64,000 nucleotides of DNA, from positions 14,110,772-14,174,771 of the forward strand of contig NC_051041.1 of the NCBI RefSeq assembly GCF_904848185.1. The letters run 5' to 3'. The notes under the pieces are model-generated. The model was not told where the DNA came from, searched no databases, and saw only the letters and a list, made by a program, of their open reading frames with translations. Below, piece by piece: positions 1-11,969 of this stretch; positions within the stretch are counted from its first letter, which is position 1; each line of letters starts with the position of its first letter. The position numbers and the translations under genes are program-made. This DNA comes from Acanthopagrus latus. Taxonomy: Eukaryota; Chordata; Actinopteri; Spariformes; Sparidae.

Positions 1-139
1 TGACTCTGACTTCTTCGTCATGGCGCACGGTTTCATGATATCCAGAGCGGCTCATACAAACCAGACCGACTGGACATTTTGTTCGAAGGACCTGATTTTT
101 TTGGCTCCGAATTGTCTGGGCCTCTTGTGCAAAAAATGT

Positions 140-350
140 CTGGTATTGCTGCCACTGACACGGCTGAGAAATGTCCCAACGCCTCAATAGAAACACACCG
201 TAGTTTCATGCTTGCTAATGTTGGAACGCAGTCTCCAACTGTGGCCTGTCATTAAAAACTATCCAGTGGTGTCGTGCTTAGAAATGTCTCGACTCACAGA
301 CTCTCATTAAAGATATCCGGTGGTTTCATGCTCAGGAATGTCGGAAAGCC
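140..350. repeat. degenerate tandem repeat (minisatellite-like)
   Basis: Three to four imperfect units of about 55-66 bp can be aligned. Each has a GTGGTTTCATGCTNNGAATGT-like head and a CATTAAANATATCC-like tail, seen at about 204, 266 and 321; a weaker unit precedes them. The array may start before the window. Confidence 0.5.
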
Positions 351-906
351 GCCCCCAGCGTTGGTTTACCCGCCTGTAGCTTTCACGACAACACAGTCCT
401 TCCCTCCTTCGTGCGTAATTGTCTACTCACACACGTCGTCTAAATGTGATATGACGTATCATAAAAATGTTGGCACGATTGCGGAAACACGCACTCATTT
501 AATGTGTCCACAGTTTGCGGGAAACAAAGGATGCCAACCTCTCATTCTGCCGACTGTCCCAAATCGTATCCATCGTTTTGGCACTGGATGCCGGAATAAC
601 GGTCTTGACGGGTGTCAGCGCCGTGGCGGATACAGTGCGTAGTTTTCTGTCTCCACCAACATGCTTTCACGAAGCAAAACACAAGAGATGCGAGGTGAAG
701 CGCAGAGACACATAATCTATTGAGTGGAAGCAGCCGGAGGCTCCTGGAGCCGGTGAGTGAGTGGCAGGTGGCCTGGCCCCGGGGACTTCTAATGAAGAGA
801 GTGTGCCTGCCTGCTTATCGATCTGGCCACATCAGCTGATCTGATGCCTGCCTGACTGGCAGACTGGGGGAGGAGGGGGGTGCAGGAGCTTAATGGGCAC
901 CTGGGG

Positions 907-907
<1 letters not shown>

Positions 908-946
<39 letters not shown>

Positions 947-951
947 ACACA
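908..951. repeat. (CA)n microsatellite
   Basis: Pure (CA)17 at 908-941, then an interrupted CA tail. Confidence 0.95.
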
Positions 952-1126
952 GAGGATGGAGACCTGCTCAACAGGTGTGAGTGTGCGTGCTTGCGTGAAA
1001 GCGGTAATGTTTATATTTTGCGAGGGGTAAATATAGAGGTGAGTAGTTTGTTTGTGACTTAATGAGGTGGCAGAGTATGAGTAGTCTGAAGGATTTCCAC
1101 ACGTACAGTTCGAGATGAGCAGGTGG

Positions 1127-1155
1127 ATATATATTCATATATATATATATTCATA
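1127..1155. repeat. (TA)n with TTC interruptions
   Basis: Alternating TA tract interrupted twice by TTCA. Confidence 0.85.
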
Positions 1156-1296
1156 GGCATGAGTCAGCTGTCTTTAATGTGGAACCTCTTTCACATCTTT
1201 TGGCGCACGCGAAAACACGGGCCGAAGGAGACAACAGCTGTCCGCCTGTCGCTCTCAAACACGGCATTTCTAAGCCACTGTCCGGCGTAATCTACT

Positions 1297-1330
1297 CACA
1301 CACTCACACACACACACTCATACACACACA

Positions 1331-1401
<71 letters not shown>
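1297..1401. repeat. (CA)n microsatellite, 105 bp
   Basis: Imperfect CA with CTCA interruptions becomes pure CA from 1333 to 1401. Confidence 0.95.
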
Positions 1402-1403
<2 letters not shown>

Positions 1404-4400
1404 CTGCCATCCCAGATGCTCCTTCGAGCTCATTATTTCTGGGACTGTCGGCTTGTGGCGTGTCGTGTTGGTTGGGTAATGCATCTTAAGCCCTGGCTAT
1501 CAAAAATGAATAAAGCAGCGACTTCCTCATCTATCTTTCATGGCTTTCATTTGTTAAGCCATTTGCCTGCGAAAATATTTTGCATGTTCCCTTACCGTCG
1601 TGAGTAATGCGCTCGAGCGGCAGCGCCGGCTCTATCATAGAAAGCTGAACACGCCGTCCTGGCTTGTGTGAACATTATTGTTCAGAGGGGATTCGGTTAG
1701 CATATTTGTGTGAATGGGGCCTGGTATTCATAATTGATATTAGAAATTTTCACTTCATTTCATGGTTTGCGTTACACCGTGATGAAGGCGGCGTAAGATG
1801 CAATACAGGGCTGTCGGGGAGTGTGAAAGAACAATTCACTGCATCTACATCTATTTGTGTGTGCTTGCCTCTTTCAATTATGGTCAGTGTTGTTGGATGT
1901 GTGTTTGTGTGTGAGCCAGTTGTGTGTGCATATATATATATATATATACGTGTGTTTGTCTGCATGCAGTTTGATCCTCTTCCCTGCATAAATAAGTGGC
2001 TATAAGAACACGTACATTTGACATGTTCTTTCTATATCTGAACATGTTATATCTGTCTGTACCTATGTGCATACCCAGTTATTGTCAGCAGCATGCCGGC
2101 TCTGAATTTCTCCTTTAAAAAGGGAACAAAATGTGACCGTAATAGCATCAAAAGCAAAATCACTGGCAGGAAAATGAGACGTTCTGTGTTTCCGAGCAGC
2201 CGAACACTGCCAAAGAACACAAGCTCAGGTGATGAGAAAATCTCAAAATACACTTGAAAAGACGCCTGTTCTCTTTCCAGGAAGTGTTCGCGCGTCTGGG
2301 CCTCATGATGGTAACCCAGATGCGAGTGCGGCTCTCTGAGAAAAGAAACGCTGCGTCCATTCGGATTGTGAGGGACAGGCACACATTTCGTGAATCCTGC
2401 CACTGAGCTGCAACTGGACGGTGCACTCCGCGGTTCACGTTGCTGAGCCATTAGGACGTCAGCATTCCACGGGCAATCGCCGGTCGATACAAACGTCTCC
2501 ATCTCCCGCGTCCATTAGTAGAATCGCCGCTGAAGAGAAAGAGAGACCACGATCTTCAAGTGCTGGTCGGCCATCTTTTTCATCACGGAGATCCACACCA
2601 ACTGGGCTCGCGCATGTATAAATCATCCAGTGGGCTTTGAAGAGCGAGTGCTTCTTTGTCTTGGTGGAGGGAAGGGGGGGGGTTTGTGTATAATTAATGC
2701 CGGCGGGGTGAGCTGAGGTGGGAGGTCTTGGGAAGCAGCACACGCACGTGCATCAAACGTCTGTCATTAACTTGACCTGGAGAAATGGATGGAGATTCCA
2801 CCCTCCCCTCTCCCCCATAAGCCTGTTCCTCATCCTATCTAATTTCCCCTCAATTCCCCCTCTGAACCATTCTGCTCCGTCTGCCCCCCTTCTCTGTCCT
2901 CCTTTCGCTCTCCTGAAAGTGTTTGTATTATTACTCCGAGCGAAAGTTTGGACGAGACTTTTGTGTGGCTGTGGGGAGGGGGATGGCCGTGCATGTGATC
3001 TCTCGCTCCAGCAGAGAGAGTGTGTGTGCGTGCGTGCGCGCGGATGTGCCTGTGTAAGTCGGTATACTTTGCGCTTGCTTCTGTGTGAATGTATCTCCTC
3101 ATACCCACTAATTAGAGTGACAGATTTTATTAATAGTTTGGGGCTAATGTGTGATAGCGTGACTCCAGCTTTCCATACTAGCTCGTTTACCCTGCTCTCT
3201 CGCCACCCCGGGCCCTAATTATCAAGCTGACGATCTGACATCCGACCACTAAAAACAGAGACGACGCGTTGACATATTGTCACTTCCGACTTTAGACCGA
3301 ACCTCCTTTTAAACCTGAGGTTAGGCTGCGTTGCCGCAGACTCGTTCCATCTTGTTTCTCCTCACCCCTTAAGCACGTCTGGAAAAACTGTGTAGCTTAA
3401 AAGGAACAGTTCTGTTCATCTGATTCCCCAGGTTCCTGGATTTCCCCGTGTCAGATTAGATGCATATGATTCTGCAGGTCAAGAGTGATCAATCAGTCTC
3501 GGAAAACTATGCATTATCAACCCCCCTTGACGTGTGGATATTTTTCACTCATGTTGTAACTGTGGGTGGGATCGAGTACACGCCGAGCATGAGTCAGACA
3601 CAGTTCTCTCTGGTGTACGAGGGAATTTTAACATGCATGGATCAAAAGGATGCCAGTTTTCGGGCCCCATCTTCAGACTGTGCTTCATGTCGGAGAGGAG
3701 ATACTCCTCTAATCTCAAGGCACAAATCCTCGCCCACATCGCGCATGATGTGCCGGTTTCTTGCGAATCAATGGCGCGGCGAGCGACGGCATTTTGAGGA
3801 AAATATCTATTTATCTTTGTGTGTATCTGTGCTCGCGTTTGATCCCGTTCTGCTCAGCCTACACAGGCGCGTGGAGCCACAACGAAAATGATCGGCCCCG
3901 CTATAGAGCAGCTATGCTGTGGATGACGGTGAACATTCATTGTAAGTGTGATTATGTAAGACAAGTTCTTGCTATTACTAAGACTTGACAGTAATCAAAA
4001 TAGTGTCCTCCCACAGCACAGCCGCAGCTGAAGCTCTTTTGAAGGCAGTGGCCTACTTTACACAGTCTCCTCTCATATTCTTGATTTAATTTCAGAATGT
4101 AATAAGAAAGGCTATGATAACCTCTTCTGACCAGGACAAATGTAGCATGCCCGTTCGAGATTATCTCTCTGGGGCGCAGAGCAGAGGACATCCTTCAAAT
4201 CAGAAACATGCAAGGAGCATTTTTCTGTGCATTCTTCTGGCCCTGGGACTCCTGGGTACACCCTGCAGTCTAGCATTTAACTTCATTTGCCATGGTTGAT
4301 GTCTGTCAGTGAACCAGCCACAGTTTGCGCCTTTCATGTGTCTGCATTTGCCACGTTTGCGGCGATAATTAAATTCCGAGTCACGATGCCAAGCATCAGT

Positions 4401-7400
4401 TTTTCTTAAAGATAAATACCAGCCACACTCTGAAAACCCCCTGTAGGTCACAGACAACACTTACTGCTCTTTTGATTCCTCAAAGACTCTTTTATCTTGC
4501 CTGAATGTAAAATAGCTTCTGCCAGGCACAATAAAGAAAATGTTACTTGCCTCCCCGAGTCGTGACTCTTTTTCTTAAACCAAACAGAGGCCCGAAGTGA
4601 CACCTGGAGATGGAGTGCATTCAAAGTGTTTACTGTTATCATACAGTATTATGTGGAGATGATAACACATACAAAACAAGCAGCTATTTCCATCAATCTA
4701 CAGCTTAATTAAGTTGGCTGTGGTGTGAAGCACCAGTCAGCCTTGAACAGGTCAGTCACATTTGTGCAGAGTCTTCATGGTGGCTGTATTTGAACTGATT
4801 TAAGCTTTGGCATGCTAACAAATAAATGCTAGCAGTTAGCTCCAGAGATGGCTGACGCATCCTACAGTGCTAAAGATGCGTCCTCGCTTCCGGCAGCTGT
4901 CTTGATTAATTGCGTCACAAGAACACTGTTATCTGGAGTGTAAAAAAACAAACAAACCGTCTTTGTTGTGCTGTCCACGGATTAATTCTCGTTCCACTGG
5001 AATAGAAGAGTCTTTAAAGAGCCTGGAAATGCGTTCTAAAGAGAGGTAGGTAAGGTTATTTTCAAACGACCTATTGGTTTGGATTTACCTTTTTAAAAAA
5101 AGGCAGAGCATTAGCCTGATTAGCTTAGCCACAAACTGAAGATAACTTTAGACAACGCAGATAAGGCATACATTAATTTAAGGGCTAAGTTCGGTTTGAA
5201 AACGTTACGTTTTTTAATTATTTAATTAATATGCTTGATAGTAAATATTAAGTAGTATATATGTGGAATTAGTCCTACACATGGTTTTAAGTTGATATAA
5301 AACCTTTTACATAATTCAGTGAAGCTAGCCAAAACTGTAAAAACTGGCTAACACATAACTTAGCAATACTTTAATTTCTGACTAGCTTTAACCAGCTTTT
5401 ATGGCCAAATTTATTTCACAGAGCAGTTTTGTTTTGCTATATTTATGTCACTGTAAGGCTTACTGTAATACTCAAGAAGTGCCATATAACCATGAAGATA
5501 CTTTTACTGCACCTCTCGACTCAAAACTGTACTTGAAACTTCAGGATCTCATTTGCACTTTTTGTTAGATTTTCCCTAATCAGATGGGTGTGGATGTCAT
5601 GTTTATTTTCTGATAGTGCTCATTGAAATGAGCTGAACTGATGAACAAAAGCCCCATCCTTACATTAAATACACTACGGTGTCAGTCAGGAGAACCCTAT
5701 TAAAATCCAGTTTTAAAAACCTGATAGGCTTTTTTTTGTCGAGGCACCCAGGATGATGCTTACTTCCGGGCCGGCCCACTCAAATATGTCCACATGCCTC
5801 TCTAGGGTCCATGATGTTTGGAAGGAACTTAAAAACGTCACCACATCTTTCTTTGCTGCCAGACTGTGATGACGGCTGTACCGAAGTCTGTGGGAGATGC
5901 ACGGAGAGACGCACTAAAACCCAACATATCGATGTCGCATGACCTCTGATAAAGATGTGCCACCAGAACATGAAGAAATGCACTTCACGGAGTAGGTTAA
6001 CTTTTAGTGATATGTTCGTCCCTCAGTTTCGTGTGGGAGAGGCCTCTGTTCATGGTGTAACTGCAGTCTCACCAGCATTATTGTGTCCGACGTGTCCCAT
6101 TTGGTCACAATGATAGGAACCCTGTCAATCATTTGGAGAAAAAAAAAAAAAAATCAGCAATCAACCTACTCTCTGAAGTGTGTTCTTTCATTTCTTTATC
6201 AGAAGTCATACAATGTAGATTTGTAAAGTTTCAGTGTGTCTCTCCATGCTCCCCCCCACCACCCTGCAGACTTCAAAAACACTGTCGCCACAGTCCGGCA
6301 CCAAAGCAAGACTCAGTGACACAACGACCCTTTCTTTCTTTTTAAGATTCCTTGAATTTTTTTTAAACCTCAAGCTACCGAACAAGATGTCTAATCAGTT
6401 GGTTTAAGTCAAAACACCTGCGGGGACGCGTGCTCTCTTAAAACAAAATGCCACTGCTTCAACTTTTTAAGCACGACTCACCCGTAACCTCCTCAGAAGG
6501 GAAGCGAAACAAAAAAAAAAACAAGTGAGGTTTTGTAAAATTGGACAAAACTGTGAGGTTGTTGTTCATGTTCACTGCCTAGCCGACCTGCTTCGTTTTC
6601 ATCTCAACACCCTGCTGAGCCTGTGAGAAGCCCGTGTCCTGCTGGTTCTTTGCTTGTGTCTTGGCGAATGGATGGATATGTGACACGTTTGGCTTCGTGT
6701 ATTTCAAGGTGAGTTCCTTTTTTAGTTTTGTTTTTTGTAAAGTGATTAAAGAGTCTAAAAATCTGCTGTTTTAATGCATGGTTGTAAAAGACTCTTTCCG
6801 AGGGTTTTTCTTTGACCTCCAGTTGCAGTCAAATAAAACATTCAGTAAGATGAATCTCGAAGGATAATATCCCACAGATGCTGCAGAACATTGAGGCAAG
6901 TTTGACACTAAACGTGCCCCACAAACTTCTAACAACTTCCCATTAGGAAGTTTCAGGATCAGGCAAAACCCCCAACAAAGGCCAGTGCGAGTCGTTCCTC
7001 CTCCTTATCACAAGGGGAAAGTTCCTCGTTGGCAGTCAGCAGTGTATTCATGTTTTCCGAGCTCATAAAACATGCATTCTCCACCGCCGTGCGTTGAACA
7101 CGCCCTGCTGAAGAATCGCTCCTCAACTTGTTGGTATGCATGGAATTTGCAGGACTGTGACTCCGGATTCTGAAAGCAATTATTCAAATAGCTGCCACTG
7201 TAACTGGCAGGGCAAGCGTGTCGAGAACAAGGGGGGAGAAGCATCTCAGAGATTCATAATAAAAATGTCCCCCCCCACACCCCCCGCTGTATGGGAGACT
7301 TACTTGTCTGCGCCATTTTTAAGCTTGAGCCCGGTGTCCTTGGTATTTTTTATTTTTTAAATCAGTCATGTGTGGGATAATTCTGAACTATAAGGTACTG

Positions 7401-7994
7401 CACCGGGAGTCCATTCTATGCCGTGTGTTTCTGTGCACAGCAAAGCCTTTTCATGCCATTTCTCTGCTCATGGATGTGGAATGTGACCCCCCCGACATAA
7501 TGTCTCCGCCGTGGCTTAATAGTGAATTAGTGATGGGATGGATGGATAAATGGGCTAACCTTTCCATCCCAATTCGGCACGTTGTGATGTGATCAGCTGT
7601 GCTTATAAGAGCACAAAAAAAAAAAAACTAAACTAAAAAACATACAGTTACAGAATGACTTTCCAGGGAGTGTCACGATGTTGATTAATTCTCCGCCAGG
7701 CCGTCCAGGTTGCCCGCTCATTTCGCAAACAAGTCACAAAAGCAAGGCACCCCGTTGGTGAGCACGACCGTCGGAGCTATGAAATATGAGAGCGTTGGAA
7801 ATGTCATTTTTCATTCATCCCGTTCTGAATATACGTGGCATTTAAAATTCATAGAGCGTCTTGTGGCGTATATTGTTAAGAGTTTTGGTGAGGGATGTCC
7901 TTAGGCCACCCCATTAATCTCTATTAAACGGGGACATGTCAGCCAACTGTGTGCGTGGATTTGATGACGTCTTTTCAGCATCCGGCATCAGGTG
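1402..7994. other. intergenic DNA, no gene recognised
   Basis: Apart from the short (AT)n at 1930 and A/T homopolymers, I see no gene, RNA gene or intact transposon here. ORFs are short, overlapping and unrecognisable. A GATTAGCTTAGC string near 5115 recurs at about 52110 and may come from a dispersed fish repeat. Confidence 0.6.
1930..1948. repeat. (AT)n microsatellite
   Basis: A 19-bp pure AT run between GT-rich flanks. Confidence 0.9.
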
Positions 7995-8531
7995 TAGGGG
8001 TGGGGCGGATCGATCCAAATATCGATAGTATCGATACCAAGGTGAGTATTGGTATCGGATCAATACTAGTGCGATGAGATCGATATTTTTGTTGTTGTTT
8101 ATGTTCTAATAAGTTCAGCAAATCACTTGTATTTCTTCCCAGAGTTTGTGTGACTGCAGCGTCTCTCTCAGACCTCATGTGCAGCGCTCCCGGTTCACTC
8201 TGAAGTATGACTATGGCAGAGTATAATCACTCTTTTGCATATTTATTGAAGGAACATTAGTATTCCTATTTAGATTTTCAGATTTAGGTTATAGATTTAA
8301 TTATGTTACATATTATTTTCTTATTTGGCTAAAGTCTTTGGCCTGTGCTTTATCATTATCATAATCATGATCAGCTAATTGGTGGCAAAAGTACAAAATC
8401 ATTTAACGATCAGGAATTTTCAAGTAACTGCTCTTTTGATTCCTCACAATCAGTATCGGTATCGGCAATACTGGCCCTGTAATTACTTGGTATCAGATCG
8501 ATACCAAAAATTGCAGTATCGTCCACCCCTA
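7995..8531. mobile_element. hAT-like non-autonomous DNA transposon (MITE), 537 bp
   Basis: The element begins TAGGGGTGG and ends CCACCCCTA, giving 9-bp terminal inverted repeats, and both ends carry ATCGATA-type subterminal motifs. It is flanked by eight-base direct repeats that match at six positions (ATCAGGTG at 7987-7994, CTCAGTTG at 8532-8539), as expected for an old hAT insertion. It contains no transposase frame. Confidence 0.75.
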
Positions 8532-8539
8532 CTCAGTTG

Positions 8540-10542
8540 TTTGGCGGTGCGGTCACATAAAACTCTTCCTTAGTTTTGCCTCTGATTTTTGAACATCGTC
8601 GGTGCATGAGACGAAAGAAGTTCATGTCTTTCACACCACCCGAGTCGCTGCATCAGTCGCAATGCAAACTGTAAATCTCTGATTGCTCAAGCGCCAACAT
8701 CTGCATAATTATTTCACCGTGTGCCCTTCATACCGCACAAGTGTGTTCCAATTAGTGGTGATATATTGGCTTGACATCTCGTTTAGCCGAGGACGGGCAG
8801 ATTGCAGGGGCCCTGATTGAAAGCTTAATGAATGATTCATAATCCGAAATGAAATGGACATTTTCATTTGGGCGTCTGCGACAGTCATTCGCAGGACACG
8901 TAGCATTTATATGCCAGGAGAAAAAAAAAACAACAAAAAATAAATACAACAACAACCCACAAATGGTGTCGAGGTAGACGTGTCGATTGATTGTGCCTGT
9001 AAATGCCTGTTGACGCTGTTACAATACGCGCCAAACTGTACGCTAATAGAGACACATTTTCAGATGTTTTTAGTTGCCATTTGAATTTCCTCACCTTGCA
9101 TGTAAAGAGTTTCACACGCCGTTTGATTCCTTTGTTCAGCTCCACAGCCTTTTTTACTCTATCGCGTATTGCTAATTCTCCTCTCTCTGGGTGCCGCAGG
9201 AGCGTTTTTTGAGCAGGAAGGGGATGTTGTCATACGTGAAAACAAACAGACGGGACAACAGCTTGACCCACTTCTTCATCTGGACCACTTGGAACAGAAA
9301 GAAGGATGACTAGAGGGAAAAAGGAGAGCTCGTTTTTGATGCGCTTCAATTCCCTCGGCTTACTGTATTCACCTTATTTTGCTTTCTTTCCTCCGCCAGT
9401 TATCCATGTCACGTCAATGAGAGGCCCGAGATGTTTCTGACGTCACAGATCAAAACGAGGGTAAAGATGGTGGCCAGCCAGAAAACAAAACGCCTCCCGC
9501 ATATTGTCTTCTTTAAGGAGCTAAGGTGCCTGATTTGGGTAAAGGATGTGCTTGTCAAAGAGAAATGGAGACCTAGATATTGGAGCAATCCTCCAGGGCT
9601 GTCCCCGGCTCCTCTGTGTGTTGTGTGCATGGAGCTGCTTGGCCTTGTGATAAATGACCTGTGTTTTAAGAAGCTGGGGGGGGGGTCAGCTCCGTCATAT
9701 CAACCGTGACAGCTTTATGCTTTAAACCCCTAATGAAGATTGAGCAAATTGGTGGTGTGAGAGGAGGGGTGGGAATCATATTGTGATTAGGAGTCTTTGG
9801 TACGCAAAGGTTATTTTCTTGACGCCATTTTTTTTCTGATAGCAAGCCGACAGAGTGTAGCCATCTGGAAAGTATTGACTGCGTGCAGATGGTCTGTTTT
9901 TAATGGTGCTGTCATCATCAGCCTTTGAAAAAGGAAGACCTTGCATCCTGTCACCTGTGCTGCACTTTGGACTTGAATTATCTCACCATTAGAATATCTC
10001 ACAACACGTGTGGCTTCCTCTTTGCGTTGTGGGCAGTGTGGAGCCATGCAGCCACAGTTCACATCTGTACCGACTGTTACATATTCCCTACCCTTGTATT
10101 TGTGCTTTCATTCAGGAGGCCCCTTGACGCTGATTGCAATGTGCATGTGATATAATTGCGTAGGTCAAACTGTATGCGCCTCTGGTTTGAAATACAGCTG
10201 CAGACGATGACTTGAAAGGCTTTCAGATTTATTTATTTTTTTCCCCCACATGTGGAGAGCAGTTACTCCCCCTGGCAGCCTATTCTGTTCACTTCCCACG
10301 CCTCCTTAACAGTACCATGAATTGTGTTGCAAACCATTGCAATAATTGTCTTTTTTTCCCCCTTGGACCTTGGGGGCCGTAGGAGAATGTAATCCTCGCA
10401 CACGGGGAGACGTGAATAATAAAAAAAATATATGTGTACTGTCTGCCCGGAGGAAATTCAGGTAATGGGGCTAATGTACACATGTCAGCGGGAGCGGATG
10501 TCCGGCGGCTCTGCTGCAGACTGCTGCTGCTGCCTCGCTCGG
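8540..10542. other. intergenic DNA upstream of gabbr2, no gene recognised
   Basis: Only scattered A/T runs and one CRE-like octamer at 9438 were noted. The short ORFs show no recognisable domain. Confidence 0.6.
9438..9445. promoter_or_regulatory. palindromic CRE-like octamer TGACGTCA
   Basis: An exact TGACGTCA, the full CREB/ATF site, lies about 2.7 kb upstream of the start codon. One exact 8-mer is expected by chance in a window this long, so this is weak evidence of function. Confidence 0.25.
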
Positions 10543-10563
10543 TCCAGCACCATGGACAGCGAA
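10543..10563 (+). promoter_or_regulatory. RE1/NRSE site for REST (NRSF), forward
   Basis: The 17-base core CAGCACCATGGACAGCG (10545-10561) is an exact match to the core of the known REST binding motif. Over the full 21-bp motif I count 18 matches; the mismatches are the second base and the last two. REST silences neuronal genes outside neurons. The site lies about 1.6 kb upstream of the gabbr2 start codon. Binding is inferred, not shown. Confidence 0.85.
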
Positions 10564-10585
10564 CAGGCTTCCCAGCGAGAACTCT

Positions 10586-10606
10586 CCCGCTGTCCATGGT
10601 GCTGAA
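10586..10606 (-). promoter_or_regulatory. RE1/NRSE site for REST (NRSF), reverse
   Basis: Read on the minus strand this begins TTCAGCACCATGGACAGCG, the first 19 bases of the REST motif without a mismatch; only the last two of 21 bases differ. It faces the forward RE1 at 10543-10563, with 22 bp between the 21-bp motifs (26 bp between the 17-bp cores). The two cores form a perfect inverted repeat, so a hairpin is also possible in single-stranded form. Confidence 0.88.
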
Positions 10607-11129
10607 ACTCTGCCGCGCCTCTCCACAAATGTAGGATATTATTAAGAGGATAATCACGCTGGCTAGAGTGGTTCACATCCTTTCTCAGTTCCAATGTAAA
10701 GAACTTTCCCTGGGAACCCCCTCCCCTCCCCGCCTCAGGGTGTCTGAACCTGACTTCACTGTTTCTTTGTCGCTCTGTTTCATTAGACCACTATATAAAA
10801 AAACAACAAGAAACAATCTGATTATTCTGATTATTTCGTCTTTACTGATCCATACGTGGGAATCCTCCTGTCATCCTCGGGTCGAGACGACTGCCTTCTA
10901 TTATTATGTCTCATCGTGCTCAAGGGCACGTCGGCAGGTGCGGGCTGCACGGGCAATCAAAGCCCAGCCTTGTGTGGGAGCAAGCTCTCCATCCCCGAGG
11001 AAACGCATTCACAATGAGTCGCTGAAAAAAAACAAAAAAAACCCCAGCTCTGAGGAGAGTGTTCGGCGTGACTGCTTCATGACGCGCAACATAACAGCTG
11101 TACACGTGTACACAGCCCTGTATAGATTT
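10607..11129. other. intergenic DNA between the RE1 pair and the CpG-rich region
   Basis: Nothing was recognised beyond short A-rich runs (10797-10809 and 11026-11041). The ORF at 10668-11132 has no known domain. Confidence 0.55.
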
Positions 11130-11300
11130 TAACTGGCCCGCTCCGTGCGCGTCTGAAGCGTCGTCTGCTGCCTATAACATTAAAGCTCGGTAAATCAGCC
11201 GCTGGCTGTCAAGCCGCTGATGAGTCTGCCCCGCATAAAGCCTATGCAGCCTTTCCACCAGGCTGTTGTATCCCTCTCCTCCTCCCCTCCCTCGTTTCCT

Positions 11301-11322
11301 CTCCTCCTCCTCCTCCTCCTCC
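11301..11322. repeat. (CTC)n trinucleotide repeat
   Basis: Seven CTC units in the CpG-rich promoter region. Confidence 0.9.
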
Positions 11323-11353
11323 ACATTCAGTGCTCCCTCTTGCGCGCACGGTG

Positions 11354-11373
11354 AGCAGCAGCAGCAGCAGCAG
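11354..11373. repeat. (AGC)n trinucleotide repeat
   Basis: Six AGC units plus two bases in the presumed promoter/5' leader. Confidence 0.9.
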
Positions 11374-11406
11374 TAGCTTCAGCGCTTCTCTGACGCACCG
11401 TCGGCG

Positions 11407-11508
11407 ATGAGCATCCCAGTCCCACGGGCTGTCAGGGCAGACTCTCTCGACATCTCCCCGTCGGACCGCTGCGGTCAAGCTTTCCATACCAGATCCGTTT
11501 CGCTTTGA
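11407..11508 (+). other. possible upstream ORF, 33 codons
   Basis: ATG at 11407 opens a 33-codon frame ending TGA at 11506-11508, just before a T28 tract. It matters only if transcription starts upstream of it. The peptide is not recognisable. Confidence 0.25.
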
Positions 11509-11512
11509 TCTG

Positions 11513-11540
11513 TTTTTTTTTTTTTTTTTTTTTTTTTTTT
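11513..11540. repeat. T28 homopolymer
   Basis: An uninterrupted run of 28 T in the promoter/leader; its length may be affected by assembly error. Confidence 0.9.
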
Positions 11541-11601
11541 CTTTTTCGTATCCCATCCCCGTCTCGCAATTCGTCAGATTCGGCGCTGCGTTTCGGCCGG
11601 G

Positions 11602-11649
11602 ATGCCCATAGTTGCCATCTCTTTGGCTGGGAATTTACTTCGGAGGTGA
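11602..11649 (+). other. possible upstream ORF, 15 codons
   Basis: ATG at 11602 opens a 15-codon frame that stops at TGA 11647-11649. It would act as an upstream ORF if included in the mature leader. Confidence 0.25.
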
Positions 11650-11802
11650 TTTTTTTTTTCTTCATTTCTTATTTTTATTTTTTGTATCTGCAACAACTGT
11701 CTGCGAAAGTGATTGATACCTGTCTGCACTGAGGGTGCCTTCTTGTGTTTCGGGGGCATCCTTCGGGACATTTCTTGTGCTTTCTGTAAGTGGTGAAGTC
11801 AA

Positions 11803-11826
11803 ATGAAAGGTGAAAAGGGGGGTTGA
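11803..11826 (+). other. possible upstream ORF, 7 codons
   Basis: ATG at 11803 is followed by six codons and TGA at 11824-11826. Whether it is in the mature mRNA is unknown. Confidence 0.25.
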
Positions 11827-11860
11827 ATTAGAGGGGCTGTTTTGAGAGGAGATCGTTTGG

Positions 11861-11884
11861 ATGACGGACACCGAGAGGCACTAG
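11861..11884 (+). other. upstream ORF in 5' leader, 7 codons
   Basis: ATG at 11861 (context TTGG before it) reads seven codons to TAG at 11882-11884. It is close enough to the main start to be in most plausible transcripts and could lower translation of the receptor. Confidence 0.35.
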
Positions 11885-11947
11885 CTCTGCGCCGCGAATC
11901 TCTGCGCCCTTGGAATATTCTCACCGAGTCGCTGTCATAGAGAAGAA

Positions 11948-11969
11948 ATATATATATATATATATATAT
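11948..11969. repeat. (AT)n microsatellite in 5' leader
   Basis: Eleven AT units about 200 nt before the start codon. It is not a TATA box, because it lies inside the probable leader. Confidence 0.85.

Noticed and set aside
1179..1607. ORF of 142 codons rich in His-Thr
   Set aside because: It is a translated CA microsatellite; the same applies to ORFs over 47775-48158, 50091-50427 and 41168-41543.
4965..4977. REST half-site (GTGCTGTCCACGG)
   Set aside because: Only the CTGTCC half matches; the other half of the motif is absent.
10289..11132. ORFs overlapping the RE1 pair as an upstream gene
   Set aside because: Composition is not gene-like, frames overlap on both strands, and no domain is seen.
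11948..11969. TATA box
   Set aside because: The TATATA string is an (AT)11 microsatellite inside the probable 5' leader, without a typical core-promoter context.
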